Assembly (NCBI GenBank): GCA_051004735.1
Contig: JBPCKA010000028.1
Coordinates: 13,903 to 77,902, forward strand
Origin: Euzebya sp051004735
Lineage (GTDB): Bacteria > Actinomycetota > Nitriliruptoria > Euzebyales > Euzebyaceae
Direction of reading: 5' to 3'
DNA length: 64,000 nt
Below are positions 1 to 7,788 of this stretch, piece after piece. Made by a program: the position numbers and the translations under genes. The notes beneath the pieces are model-generated. The model saw only the letters and a list, made by a program, of their open reading frames with translations. It was not told the DNA's origin and searched no databases. Every line of letters begins with the position of its first letter. Positions within the stretch are counted from its first letter, which is position 1.

Positions 1-1355
1 AGGGCGTCAAGGTGCAAGCGCGCCACCTTCTCATCCAGGTGCTTGGGGATCGTGTACACGCCGATGGGGTAGTCATCGCTTTTCGTCCACAGTTCGATCT
101 GGGCGATCGTCTGGTTGCTGAAGCTGTTGGACATGACAAAGGACGGGTGGCCGGTGGCGTTGCCCAGATTCAACAGACGACCTTCACTGAGCAGGATCAG
201 GTTCTTGCCGTCGGGGAAGGTCCACTCGTGCACCTGCGGCTTGATCTCGGTCTTGGTGATCCCGGGAACGCGGGCCAGACCGGCCATGTCGATTTCGTTG
301 TCGAAGTGGCCGACGTTGCCGACAATCGCCTGGTGCTTCATCGCCGTCATGTGCTCGGCGGTGATGATGTCCTTGTTGCCGGTGGTGGTGATGAAGATGT
401 CGGCGGTTTCGACGACATCCTCCATTCGCACGACCTGGTAGCCGTCCATCGCTGCCTGCAGGGCACAGATCGGGTCGATCTCGGTGATCACGACCCGCGC
501 GCGCTGACCACGCAGAGACTCAGCCGACCCCTTGCCGACGTCGCCGTACCCGCAAATCACAGCCAACTTGCCGCTGATCAGGGTGTCGGTGGCACGGTTG
601 ATCCCGTCCACCAGCGAGTGGCGGGTGCCGTACTTGTTGTCGAACTTTGACTTGGTGACGGCATCGTTGACGTTGATGGCGGGGAAGCGGAGGGTGCCGT
701 TGCGCTGGAACTCATACAGCCGCATCACGCCGGTGGTGGTCTCCTCCGACACGCCCTTGATCTTGCCGGCCATGTCGGTGAACCGGGTCGGGTTGTCCTC
801 AAGCGAGCGACGCAGCAGGTCCAGGATGACCCGGTACTCCTCGCTGGCGTCCTCATCGGTGGGTGGCACGGCCCCGTTGGCCTCGAATTCCGCACCCTTG
901 TGGACCAGCAGCGTGGCGTCCCCGCCGTCGTCCAGGATCAGGTTGGGACCCTCGGGGAAGTCCATCATCTGCTCGGTGCACCACCAGTACTCCTCCAGGG
1001 TCTCGCCCTTCCAGGCGAACACCGGCACCCCCTGGGGATCATCGACCGAACCCTGTGGCCCGACCACCACTGCGGCGGCGGCACCGTCCTCGGTTGAGAA
1101 GATGTTGCATGAGCACCAGCGCACATCCGCGCCCAACGCGGTCAGGGTCTCGATCAGCACCGCGGTCTGGGTGGTCATGTGCAGCGAGCCGGCGATGCGG
1201 GCTCCCGCAAGGGGTTGCTCCGGGCCGTACTCCTCGCGGATGGCCATCAGGCCCGGCATCTCGTGCTCGGCCAGACGGATCTGGTGGCGTCCGGCCTCGG
1301 CCAGGCCAAGGTCTGCGACCTTGAAGCTCAGATTTCCTAAGGTGTCTACGTTCAC
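1..1355 (-). CDS. ahcY: Adenosylhomocysteinase, C-terminus cut by window edge
   Basis: Hydrolyses S-adenosylhomocysteine to adenosine and homocysteine in the cytoplasm, recycling the product of SAM-dependent methylation. The minus-strand translation shows the family signatures: GSLHMTTQTAVLIETL near the N-terminus, the WCSCNIFSTQ-like segment (here WCSCNIFSTED), the NAD-binding GYGDVGKGSA loop, and TNGHID-like downstream elements. The frame is open to base 1, so roughly the last 30-40 residues, including the usual K-x-Y-RY tail, lie outside the window. The GTG at 1355 is chosen because GGAGG sits 8 nt before it; the upstream ATG at 1370 has no comparable ribosome site and would absorb that GGAGG. 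Transcribed divergently from the kinase at 1686. Confidence 0.95.
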   Translation of the reverse strand, partial: MNVDTLGNLSFKVADLGLAEAGRHQIRLAEHEMPGLMAIREEYGPEQPLAGARIAGSLHMTTQTAVLIETLTALGADVRWCSCNIFSTEDGAAAAVVVGPQGSVDDPQGVPVFAWKGETLEEYWWCTEQMMDFPEGPNLILDDGGDATLLVHKGAEFEANGAVPPTDEDASEEYRVILDLLRRSLEDNPTRFTDMAGKIKGVSEETTTGVMRLYEFQRNGTLRFPAINVNDAVTKSKFDNKYGTRHSLVDGINRATDTLISGKLAVICGYGDVGKGSAESLRGQRARVVITEIDPICALQAAMDGYQVVRMEDVVETADIFITTTGNKDIITAEHMTAMKHQAIVGNVGHFDNEIDMAGLARVPGITKTEIKPQVHEWTFPDGKNLILLSEGRLLNLGNATGHPSFVMSNSFSNQTIAQIELWTKSDDYPIGVYTIPKHLDEKVARLHLDA

Positions 1356-1685
1356 GATTGTGTCCTCCATCTTCGATGTGGCGGCACCATGCGGTCCGCC
1401 TGTGTCGGGTGATGGGTGCGAGTGCAGCCGACACGTGACCAGTGTTGGCCGTCGCGTCATTCGCTAACCGTATGTGGTGGTGGCGTGGCCTTCCTGGGCC
1501 GCACACTGCTACGCCAACCTCGGGCCAGACTACCCAGCGGGTCGGCCAACCGAAATCCGTGCGGCCACACAAATTGAAACGGGTCGTCTTTGTGGACATC
1601 GGCGGTGTCCCTGTCTCCAGAGCGTGGTGGGACACCCTGATCTGCAATACTCCGGAGGTGGGTCGAGGAGAGGGCACGGTGTGCG
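1356..1685. other. Divergent intergenic region, ahcY / kinase-Kelch
   Basis: About 330 bp between two divergently transcribed genes, so it must hold both promoters. I looked on the ahcY side for SAH or SAM riboswitch signatures and could not convince myself of one. A GAGGAGAGG ribosome site at about 1667-1675 serves the kinase start. No RNA gene or repeat is visible. Confidence 0.5.
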
Positions 1686-3971
1686 GTGACGATGACTGAT
1701 CTTGGGACAACCGAGTTTGTTGACCTTCATGAGATCGGGCGTGGCGGGTTCGGCATCGTCTTCACAGCGCACCAGCCGTCATTTGACCGTACGGTCGCCG
1801 TGAAGGTCCTGACCCTGGCTGATGAGAACACCCTGCGACGCTTCGACCGGGAACGCCAGGCACTGGGGAAGGTCAGCAACCACCCGCATATCACCCCGGT
1901 GTTCGCCTCGGGCTTCACGACTGAGGGCATGCCCTACCTGGCCATGGAATTGATGCGAGGCGGATCGCTGGCCGATCGGTTGCAGCAGCAGGGGCCCATG
2001 CCCTGGCAGGAGGTGCTGGACCTGGGGGTGAAGTTGTCCGGCGCGCTTGAGACCGCACATCGGGCAGGAATCCTGCATCGGGACCTCAAACCAGCAAACG
2101 TGTTGCTGTCAGACTTCGGTGAACCGCGACTGGCCGATTTCGGCATCGCCAGCCTGGATGATGGCGAGCAGACAAAAACCGGCGTCATCACCGCCTCGGT
2201 GGCCTACGCGGCCCCCGAGGTGTTGGACGGGCGCCGCCCCGGCGTCCAGGCCGATGTGTACGGGTTGGGTGCCACCCTGTTCACGCTGATCGCCGGCGCG
2301 CCCGCGTTCTCGGTAGAGGGTGAGGAATCGGTCCTGGCCATGGTCCTGCGGATCGCGCGTGACCCCGTTCCCGACCTGCGACCACGCGGGGTGCCCGATG
2401 CCTTCGCGCAGGTCCTGGAAGCGGCCATGGCCAAGCAGATGGCCGATCGCCACGAGAGCGCGGAGGCGTTGGGGGTGGCGCTTCGCGAGGCCCAACGGCA
2501 ACTCGGCATCCGCCAGACGTTGATGGTTCTGCCGCGTGCGGAGGAGTCCTCCCGGCCGGTGTCACTGGCGACCAACCCGATCTCCGTAAGCGATCTGCTG
2601 GCGTCCTCATCTGCTGCGGGCGCGACTGGTGCGGCTGCGGCAGCCCCACCAGTCGGTCCGCCACAGAGCCCGGTGGGCCCGTCGGCTCGCGACCGCGTCA
2701 TCGCAGCGACACCAGACCAGGACGCACCGGTCGCGCCCCCGCCGAATTGGGCACCGGCACTGCCGGTCGGCGTCGACCCCGCAGGTGCTCGTCCGGATGG
2801 TGGTCCCGCAGTCGGTGAACCTGGGACCGGTGTGCCAGGGACCGGTGTGCCCGCGCCCGTCGACGAGGCGAGGTCGCGGGGTCGCCTGTGGCTGGTCCTG
2901 GGGGGCGTCGGGGTGGCCCTCATCGGTGCCGTCGTGCTTGCGGTCGTGCTCTTGAGTGGCGACGGGCAGGACCCGGTCGTGACGTCCACCACCGGACCCA
3001 CCGCTGCGCAGGATTCTGGTTCGGAACCTGTCGAAGAAGCGGTACCGGTCGCCACCGACCAGCCAGAGGTGCCCGCCGATGACGGGGGTGTCCTGACGCC
3101 GGGGCCGTGGCAGGCGGTCAGACCGATGCCGACCGCCCGCCAACAGATTCCCGCAGTCACGCTGCAGGGCACCATCTGGGTGGCGGGGGGTCTGGTGGCG
3201 GATGGGGTGACCGCGTCGGTGCAAGGCTATGAGCCGGCGACCAACAGCTGGCGTACGGGGCCGGACCTGCCCCTGCCTCTACACCATCACATGAGTGCCA
3301 CCTACGGCGGTGAGGTGGTGGTGCTGGGTGGATGGTCACCGGAGGGGTCGCTGTTGTCGGCGATCTCCTCTGACCGGGTGTTCACATTGACAGGGTCGGA
3401 GTGGGTTGAGCTACCGCCAATGTTGCAACCGCGGGTTGCCGGGGCGGCCGCCACCGTGGGTGATCTGCTGGTGGTCACCGGGGGGCAGGATGCTGCGGGC
3501 CAGTTGATCACCACCACAGAGGTCTATGACGGGCAGACCTGGACAGAGGTCGCCCCCATGCCGACACCTCGAGAACATCTGGCGGCCGCCTCGGACGGCG
3601 AGTGGCTGTACGCGGTGGGTGGGCGGGCGTTGTCCGCGGATGCCAACATGGCCACGCTTGAGCGGTATGACCCGGTCCATGACGTGTGGGAGAGCTTGGC
3701 CGATATGCCCACGGCCAGAGGGGGGTTGGCCGCGGCGCTCACCGACGGTGTCCTGGTGGCGCTTGGCGGGGAACGTCCGCTGGGGGTGTTAGACCAGGTG
3801 GAGGCCTACTCCATCGCAGATGGGACGTGGACGGAGTGGCCGGCCCTGCCCTCCGCCCGGCATGGCCTGGGGGCCAGCGTGGCCTCCTCCTCGTTGTTCG
3901 CGTTTGGCGGGGCGTTGGAGCCAACCCATTCCGCGCCCACCGCCGACGTGGAGGTCTCGGGCCTGCGCTGA
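1686..3971 (+). CDS. Membrane Ser/Thr protein kinase with extracellular Kelch-repeat sensor
   Basis: A 761-residue Pkn-type kinase. The cytoplasmic kinase domain (about 12-275) is complete: glycine loop GRGGFG at 18-23, VAVK lysine at 40, HRDLKPAN at 131-138, DFG at 151-153 and APE at 176-178. A Pro/Ala/Gly-rich linker (about 285-398) leads to one membrane helix at 401-423. The outer part (about 470-761) is a run of Kelch-type blades, each with a GG followed by a spaced Y/W pattern (for example VAGGLVADG, VLGGWSPEG, VTGGQDAAG, AVGGRALS, ALGGERP), consistent with a beta-propeller ligand or cell-wall sensor. GTG 1686 is favoured over ATG 1692 by spacing from GAGGAGAGG. The ligand and substrates are unknown. 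Confidence 0.85.
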   Translation: MTMTDLGTTEFVDLHEIGRGGFGIVFTAHQPSFDRTVAVKVLTLADENTLRRFDRERQALGKVSNHPHITPVFASGFTTEGMPYLAMELMRGGSLADRLQQQGPMPWQEVLDLGVKLSGALETAHRAGILHRDLKPANVLLSDFGEPRLADFGIASLDDGEQTKTGVITASVAYAAPEVLDGRRPGVQADVYGLGATLFTLIAGAPAFSVEGEESVLAMVLRIARDPVPDLRPRGVPDAFAQVLEAAMAKQMADRHESAEALGVALREAQRQLGIRQTLMVLPRAEESSRPVSLATNPISVSDLLASSSAAGATGAAAAAPPVGPPQSPVGPSARDRVIAATPDQDAPVAPPPNWAPALPVGVDPAGARPDGGPAVGEPGTGVPGTGVPAPVDEARSRGRLWLVLGGVGVALIGAVVLAVVLLSGDGQDPVVTSTTGPTAAQDSGSEPVEEAVPVATDQPEVPADDGGVLTPGPWQAVRPMPTARQQIPAVTLQGTIWVAGGLVADGVTASVQGYEPATNSWRTGPDLPLPLHHHMSATYGGEVVVLGGWSPEGSLLSAISSDRVFTLTGSEWVELPPMLQPRVAGAAATVGDLLVVTGGQDAAGQLITTTEVYDGQTWTEVAPMPTPREHLAAASDGEWLYAVGGRALSADANMATLERYDPVHDVWESLADMPTARGGLAAALTDGVLVALGGERPLGVLDQVEAYSIADGTWTEWPALPSARHGLGASVASSSLFAFGGALEPTHSAPTADVEVSGLR

Positions 3972-3981
3972 CCTGCCGTGA

Positions 3982-4190
3982 TCAGCAGGGGATGTAGGCG
4001 TCGGCGGCCTCGCCGAAACCGTCTGAGGAGAAGTTGGCGGTCCAGGCGGCCTCCGGCCTGGAAGTGACCGGTCATGTAGGGCTGCGGTCGGGACTGCAGC
4101 TGCCTCTTTCATCGCGCGGCGCGGGTCCCAGTTGGTGATGCGCGTGTCGCCGGCGGCCACCATGTTTCGCCAGTCGAAGGGCTGATTCCT
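3982..4190 (-). pseudogene. Decayed C-terminal gene relic
   Basis: Between the kinase and trhA the minus strand contains protein-like stretches in more than one frame: an upstream segment reading NMVAAGDTRITNWDPRRAM and, in another frame, a tail reading EAAWTANFSSDGFGEAADAY followed by IPC and a stop at 3984-3982. No start codon or intact frame joins them. I read this as the remnant of a longer protein damaged by frameshifts. The family is not recognised and the call rests only on residue composition. Confidence 0.3.
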
Positions 4191-4191
4191 G

Positions 4192-4221
4192 CCTGATTCA
4201 GACGACCCTGATTCAGACGAC
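4192..4221. repeat. Perfect 15-bp tandem duplication across the trhA stop codon
   Basis: The unit CCTGATTCAGACGAC occurs twice in direct contact (4192-4206 and 4207-4221). It spans the end of trhA, so the last codons and the stop TGA are duplicated just downstream. It looks like a slippage or recent duplication event; it does not change the protein. Confidence 0.9.
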
Positions 4222-4887
4222 GTACCGCAGGATCGCCACGTAGTGGCACACCGACGCGGCGACGACCAGCAGGTGAAACACCTCGTGAAAGCCGAACCAG
4301 GCAGGCGCCGGGTTGGGCTTTTCGGTGGCATACACCACACTACCAAGGGTGTACAGCAGTCCGCCCAGGACGATCAGGACCGTCCCGGCGACGGGAAGGG
4401 CGGCCGCGATCTTGAACATGGGCACCACTCCCAACCATCCCAGCGCCACGTATCCGCCCGTCCGCAACCAACGCGGCGCGGTGAGCGGTGAAAGCGCCAG
4501 GCCGGCACCGGTGACGGCAACCCCCCACGCGACGATGAGGCTCCACAGCCGCCACTGACCGTCCAGGGAATGGAAGGCGATCGGGGTGAACGTCCCCGCG
4601 ATGAACAACACGATCATCGCGGTGTCGGCGCGGCCCCACAGCATTCTGACCCGCCCGGTCCAGGCCGGGAAGTGGTAGCTGGCCGAGACGCTGTACAACC
4701 CGACCAGCATGATGCCGAAGAGGCCGGCCGTCACCCTAGTCAGGCCGGAGGTGCTGAGGAACAGCGGAACTGCCATGACGGCAGCGATAGGGGCCATGAC
4801 CAGGTGGATCACGCCGCGCAATCGAGGTCGACTGGCTACGTACTCCGCGCTGTGATGGTGCTGCAGGCCTCGGTGGGGACGAGACAT
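4213..4887 (-). CDS. trhA: Hemolysin III / TrhA family membrane protein
   Basis: A polytopic inner-membrane protein of the PAQR/hemolysin III family, linked in other bacteria to membrane-energetics homeostasis, with metal-dependent hydrolase-like chemistry proposed. About 224 residues with seven likely membrane helices. The family landmarks are present: an early H in RGVIHLVMAP, YSVSASYHFP with the conserved Ser and His, the R-x-DTAMIVLFIAGTFTP segment, and the C-terminal GFHEVFHLLVV motif carrying the paired histidines. ATG 4887 (MSRPHRG) is preferred over the upstream ATG near 4968, which would overlap the divergent purN start and add a polar tail atypical of the family. Confidence 0.85.
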   Translation of the reverse strand: MSRPHRGLQHHHSAEYVASRPRLRGVIHLVMAPIAAVMAVPLFLSTSGLTRVTAGLFGIMLVGLYSVSASYHFPAWTGRVRMLWGRADTAMIVLFIAGTFTPIAFHSLDGQWRLWSLIVAWGVAVTGAGLALSPLTAPRWLRTGGYVALGWLGVVPMFKIAAALPVAGTVLIVLGGLLYTLGSVVYATEKPNPAPAWFGFHEVFHLLVVAASVCHYVAILRYVV

Positions 4888-4967
4888 CTGGGGGAAGCCT
4901 CTCGTGGTGATGGTTCCGACACCCAAGTTACCGCCGTCGGTTGGCGGGTGCGTTAGGTTCCTGGGCA

Positions 4968-5582
4968 ATGACCCCCCGGCATCGCATCGTCGTCCTGATC
5001 AGCGGGTCGGGATCCAATCTGCAGGCTCTGCTGGACACGCCTGATCTGCCTGGTGAGGTGGTGCTGGTCCTCAGCGACAGACCCGGCGTGTTCGGGCTGG
5101 AACGGGCGGCGCGGGCGGGGGTTGCCTCATCCGTGGTGGCATTGGCCGACCATCCCGATCGTGCGACCTGGGAGGCGGCCCTGACCGACCGGGTGGCCCA
5201 GGCTGCTCCGGACCTGGTCGTGCTGGCTGGTTTCATGAAGATTCTCAGCGGCGACTTCGTCCGACGCTGGCCCACGGTCAACGTCCATCCATCCTTGCTG
5301 CCGGCCTTCTCCGGCGCCCACGCCCCGGCCGACGCCCTTGCCTGGGGCGTCAAGGTAAGCGGTGTCACCGTCCACTTCGTCGATGAGCAGGTCGACCACG
5401 GGCCGATCATCGCCCAGCAGGCGGTCACGGTGGAACCCACCGACACCGTCGAATCGCTACACGCACGAATCCAGGCCGTCGAGCACACGTTGTTGCCGCA
5501 GGCAGTGCGCTCCATCTGTCTGGGTCTCGTGCAGGTCGAGGGGCGACGCGTCATCCTCAAAGATCCACACCGCAACTCCTAG
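4968..5582 (+). CDS. purN: Phosphoribosylglycinamide formyltransferase
   Basis: Transfers the formyl group of 10-formyl-tetrahydrofolate to GAR, step three of purine synthesis. At 204 residues it has normal PurN length. It opens with the phosphate-binding VLISGSGSNLQALL. The catalytic Asn-x-His is in VNVHPSLLPAF, followed by G-x-HA, and the catalytic Asp lies in TVHFVDEQVDHGPIIAQ. It is followed after 9 nt by purH, which performs the other folate-dependent formylation, so the two form an operon. ATG 4968 is chosen because it begins right before the family core; a TTG at 4941 is possible but would overlap the trhA promoter region. Confidence 0.95.
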   Translation: MTPRHRIVVLISGSGSNLQALLDTPDLPGEVVLVLSDRPGVFGLERAARAGVASSVVALADHPDRATWEAALTDRVAQAAPDLVVLAGFMKILSGDFVRRWPTVNVHPSLLPAFSGAHAPADALAWGVKVSGVTVHFVDEQVDHGPIIAQQAVTVEPTDTVESLHARIQAVEHTLLPQAVRSICLGLVQVEGRRVILKDPHRNS

Positions 5583-5591
5583 GACCATCTC

Positions 5592-7133
5592 ATGAGCGAT
5601 CACGTCACGGTTCGACGCGCCCTGATCAGCGTGTACGACAAGTCCGGCCTTGAGAAGTTGGCCGGCGGACTGGCCGCGGCGGGGGTGGAGATCGTCTCGA
5701 CCGGTTCGACGGCAGCCCGCATCCGGCAGGCCGGGGTGGAGGTGACCGAGGTCGCCCAGGTCACGGGGTTTCCCGAGATGATGGACGGCCGTGTCAAGAC
5801 GCTGCACCCCGGCGTGCACGCCGGGATCCTGGCCGATCGCGACAACGAGTCGCACATGCGGGCCCTGGCCGACCACGCGATCACGGCTGTTGACCTGGTC
5901 GTGGTCAACCTCTATCCCTTCCGTGACACGATCGCTGATCCCAACGTGACGGCGGCGGCGGCCATCGAGATGATCGACATCGGCGGCCCGACGATGGTTC
6001 GGGCTGCCGCCAAGAACCATCTGCATGTCGGGGTGCTCACCTCGCCGGATGCCTACGACGATGTCGTGGCGGAGCTTCGTGACCACGGCGGTCTGTCCCT
6101 GGGTACCCGGCGTCGTCTTGCTGCCACGGCCTTCGCCCACACCGCGTCCTATGACGCCGATGTGGCGGCGTGGTTCTCACGCGAGGATGATTTCCCCAGC
6201 CGCTTTGGGCCCGTCTACGCCAAGGCCCAGGACTTGCGCTATGGGGAGAATCCGCATCAGGCAGCCGCCTACTATGTCGAGCGCGGTCAGCCGTGGGGGC
6301 TTGGCAGTGCCCGGGTGCTGGGCGGAAGGGAGTTGTCCTACAACAACATCCTGGACACCGATGCCGCCCTTGGCATGGCCATGGACTTCGACGAACCCTG
6401 TGTGGCGATCATCAAGCACACCAACCCGGCGGGGTTGGCTGTGGCCGCTTCGGTGGCCGAGGCCTACCCCCGCGCGTTGGCTGGTGACCCCGTCAGTGCC
6501 TTCGGCGGGATCGTGGCGGCCAACCGGACCATCGACGCCGAGACAGCCAGCCAGATCATCGAGGTGTTCACCGAGGTCGTCGTGGCCCCTGGGATCGACG
6601 CCGACGCGCTGGAGATTCTTCGCGGCAAGGCCAATCTGCGCATCCTGGTGGTGGACCGGCCCTCCCGACCAGTCGGGGATCGGGTCATCCGCACTGTCTC
6701 CGGTGGCCTGTTGGTGCAGGAGCCCGACTCCGCTCCCGAGGATCCCGAGCACTGGACAGTGCCGACCCAGACCAAACCGGAAGAGGCGACGCTGGCCGAG
6801 TTGGCATTCGCCTGGACGGTGTGCAAGCACGTCAAGTCAAACGGCATCGTGCTGAGTGCAGATCGGGCCGTCGTCGGGGTCGGTGCCGGCCAGATGTCGC
6901 GAGTGGACTCGGTCAGGATTGCCGTGCAGAAGTCCGGTGACCGCCACACCGGGTCGGTCCTTGCCAGCGATGCGTTCTTCCCCTTCCGCGACGGACCAGA
7001 TGCCGCGCTTGATGCCGGCATTCGCGCCATCATCCAGCCAGGTGGATCGATGCGGGACAGTGAGGTGGTCCAGGCCTGCGACGAGCGTGGCATCCCGATG
7101 GTGTGCACCGGCCGACGTCACTTCAGGCACTGA
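5592..7133 (+). CDS. purH: Bifunctional AICAR formyltransferase / IMP cyclohydrolase
   Basis: Catalyses the last two steps of IMP synthesis. Length 513 residues, typical for PurH. The N-terminal MGS-like IMP cyclohydrolase domain (about 1-195) contains ALISVYDKSG, the STGSTA phosphate loop and DGRVKTLHP. The AICAR transformylase domain follows, with LRYGENPHQ and the catalytic Lys-His pair in AIIKHTNPAG, then SAFGGIVA, and ends in DERGIPMVCTGRRHF. It lies 9 nt after purN and is co-transcribed with it. The small gene at 7139 begins 5 nt after its stop and probably rides on the same transcript. Confidence 0.97.
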   Translation: MSDHVTVRRALISVYDKSGLEKLAGGLAAAGVEIVSTGSTAARIRQAGVEVTEVAQVTGFPEMMDGRVKTLHPGVHAGILADRDNESHMRALADHAITAVDLVVVNLYPFRDTIADPNVTAAAAIEMIDIGGPTMVRAAAKNHLHVGVLTSPDAYDDVVAELRDHGGLSLGTRRRLAATAFAHTASYDADVAAWFSREDDFPSRFGPVYAKAQDLRYGENPHQAAAYYVERGQPWGLGSARVLGGRELSYNNILDTDAALGMAMDFDEPCVAIIKHTNPAGLAVAASVAEAYPRALAGDPVSAFGGIVAANRTIDAETASQIIEVFTEVVVAPGIDADALEILRGKANLRILVVDRPSRPVGDRVIRTVSGGLLVQEPDSAPEDPEHWTVPTQTKPEEATLAELAFAWTVCKHVKSNGIVLSADRAVVGVGAGQMSRVDSVRIAVQKSGDRHTGSVLASDAFFPFRDGPDAALDAGIRAIIQPGGSMRDSEVVQACDERGIPMVCTGRRHFRH

Positions 7134-7138
7134 TCGCT

Positions 7139-7585
7139 ATGACAGCGTTGTCCGCGGGTGGCTGGACGGATGATCCCGAGGCGTTGGCGCGTCGGGCGCT
7201 GGGGTTGCAGGCAGCCTGGTGTGCCGCTGTCGGCACGGGCGCGGTGCTGTTCGGGGGAGGCATCGCCAGGGCCGTGCGGTTGCCCTCGTCTGTCGTCCGG
7301 GTGGGGGGCCTGGCCAGCATCGGCTGGTCCGCAACCGTGGCGTTGTGGTCGCTGGCAGAGGAATGGAAACCCGCCACCCGCCGGGTGACCGGAGCGAACG
7401 TGGTGGCCGCCTCGGCCCTAACGGGTCACGCGCTGGCACGCGGCACTGCCGCGGGGCGCGTCGGGATCGGCCTGACCGCCGCGCAGCTGGCCGGCTTCGC
7501 GTTCACGCAGGCCAAGGCGTTGGTCGCTGCTGAGCCTGAGCGTCGTTTCGCGCTCCAAAATGCGCGGACTGGGTCGGGCCGCTAG
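7139..7585 (+). CDS. Small hypothetical membrane-associated protein
   Basis: A 148-residue protein of unknown function. It is rich in Ala and Gly and has three or four hydrophobic segments, for example AAWCAAVGTGAVLFGGGIA near 25-45, VVRVGGLASIGWSATVALW near 55-75, and two further Ala/Gly-rich stretches in the second half. No catalytic motif is visible. ATG 7139 starts just after the purH stop, so it is likely the third gene of the purN-purH operon. Codon use matches its neighbours, which supports it being a real gene, but I recognise no family. Confidence 0.5.
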   Translation: MTALSAGGWTDDPEALARRALGLQAAWCAAVGTGAVLFGGGIARAVRLPSSVVRVGGLASIGWSATVALWSLAEEWKPATRRVTGANVVAASALTGHALARGTAAGRVGIGLTAAQLAGFAFTQAKALVAAEPERRFALQNARTGSGR

Positions 7586-7788
7586 TTGGTTCAGTGCTGG
7601 ACCGGCGGCCATGGTGGCGTTACCCTTTGTGACGTGATCGCGCCAGTGTTGGCCACGACGACGTCGGGTTTCGCCCGACGGTTGCGTTGCGCTTGAGTTA
7701 CGACTGACAGACCACCGCACACACCGCCCCGGGCATCGCCCGGGGCGTCGTCGTTTTCCCGGGCTGTCCACAGCAAAGGAGACACGAC
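7586..7788 (+). promoter_or_regulatory. thrS leader region with two hairpins
   Basis: A 203-nt gap upstream of the ThrRS gene. It holds a stem CGTCGGG / CCCGACG (7662-7668 / 7674-7680) and, nearer the gene, a strong G+C hairpin with a T-rich tail (annotated separately). A tiny frame at 7611-7637 reads MVALPFVT then stop, ending in a Thr codon, and could be a leader peptide, although a single Thr codon is weak evidence. The thrS ribosome site AAAGGAG lies at about 7774-7780. The layout suggests transcription attenuation of a tRNA synthetase. Confidence 0.4.
7725..7757 (+). terminator. Attenuator-like intrinsic terminator before thrS
   Basis: A perfect 10-bp stem CGCCCCGGGC (7725-7734) / GCCCGGGGCG (7738-7747) with a 3-nt loop is followed by TCGTCGTTTTC. 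It ends about 32 nt before the thrS ATG and about 140 nt after the previous stop. That position fits an attenuator better than a simple end-of-operon terminator, but both readings are possible. Confidence 0.5.

Noticed and set aside
12..1467. Long plus-strand frames opposite ahcY
   Set aside because: They are antisense shadows; the minus-strand translation is an unmistakable adenosylhomocysteinase.
1356..1480. SAH or SAM riboswitch before ahcY
   Set aside because: I could not align the leader to the conserved core of either class; only weak G+C stems are visible.
7586..7788. T-box riboswitch upstream of thrS
   Set aside because: The GGTGG-like run near 7613 is far from the terminator hairpin, and no specifier stem or conserved T-box sequence could be placed.
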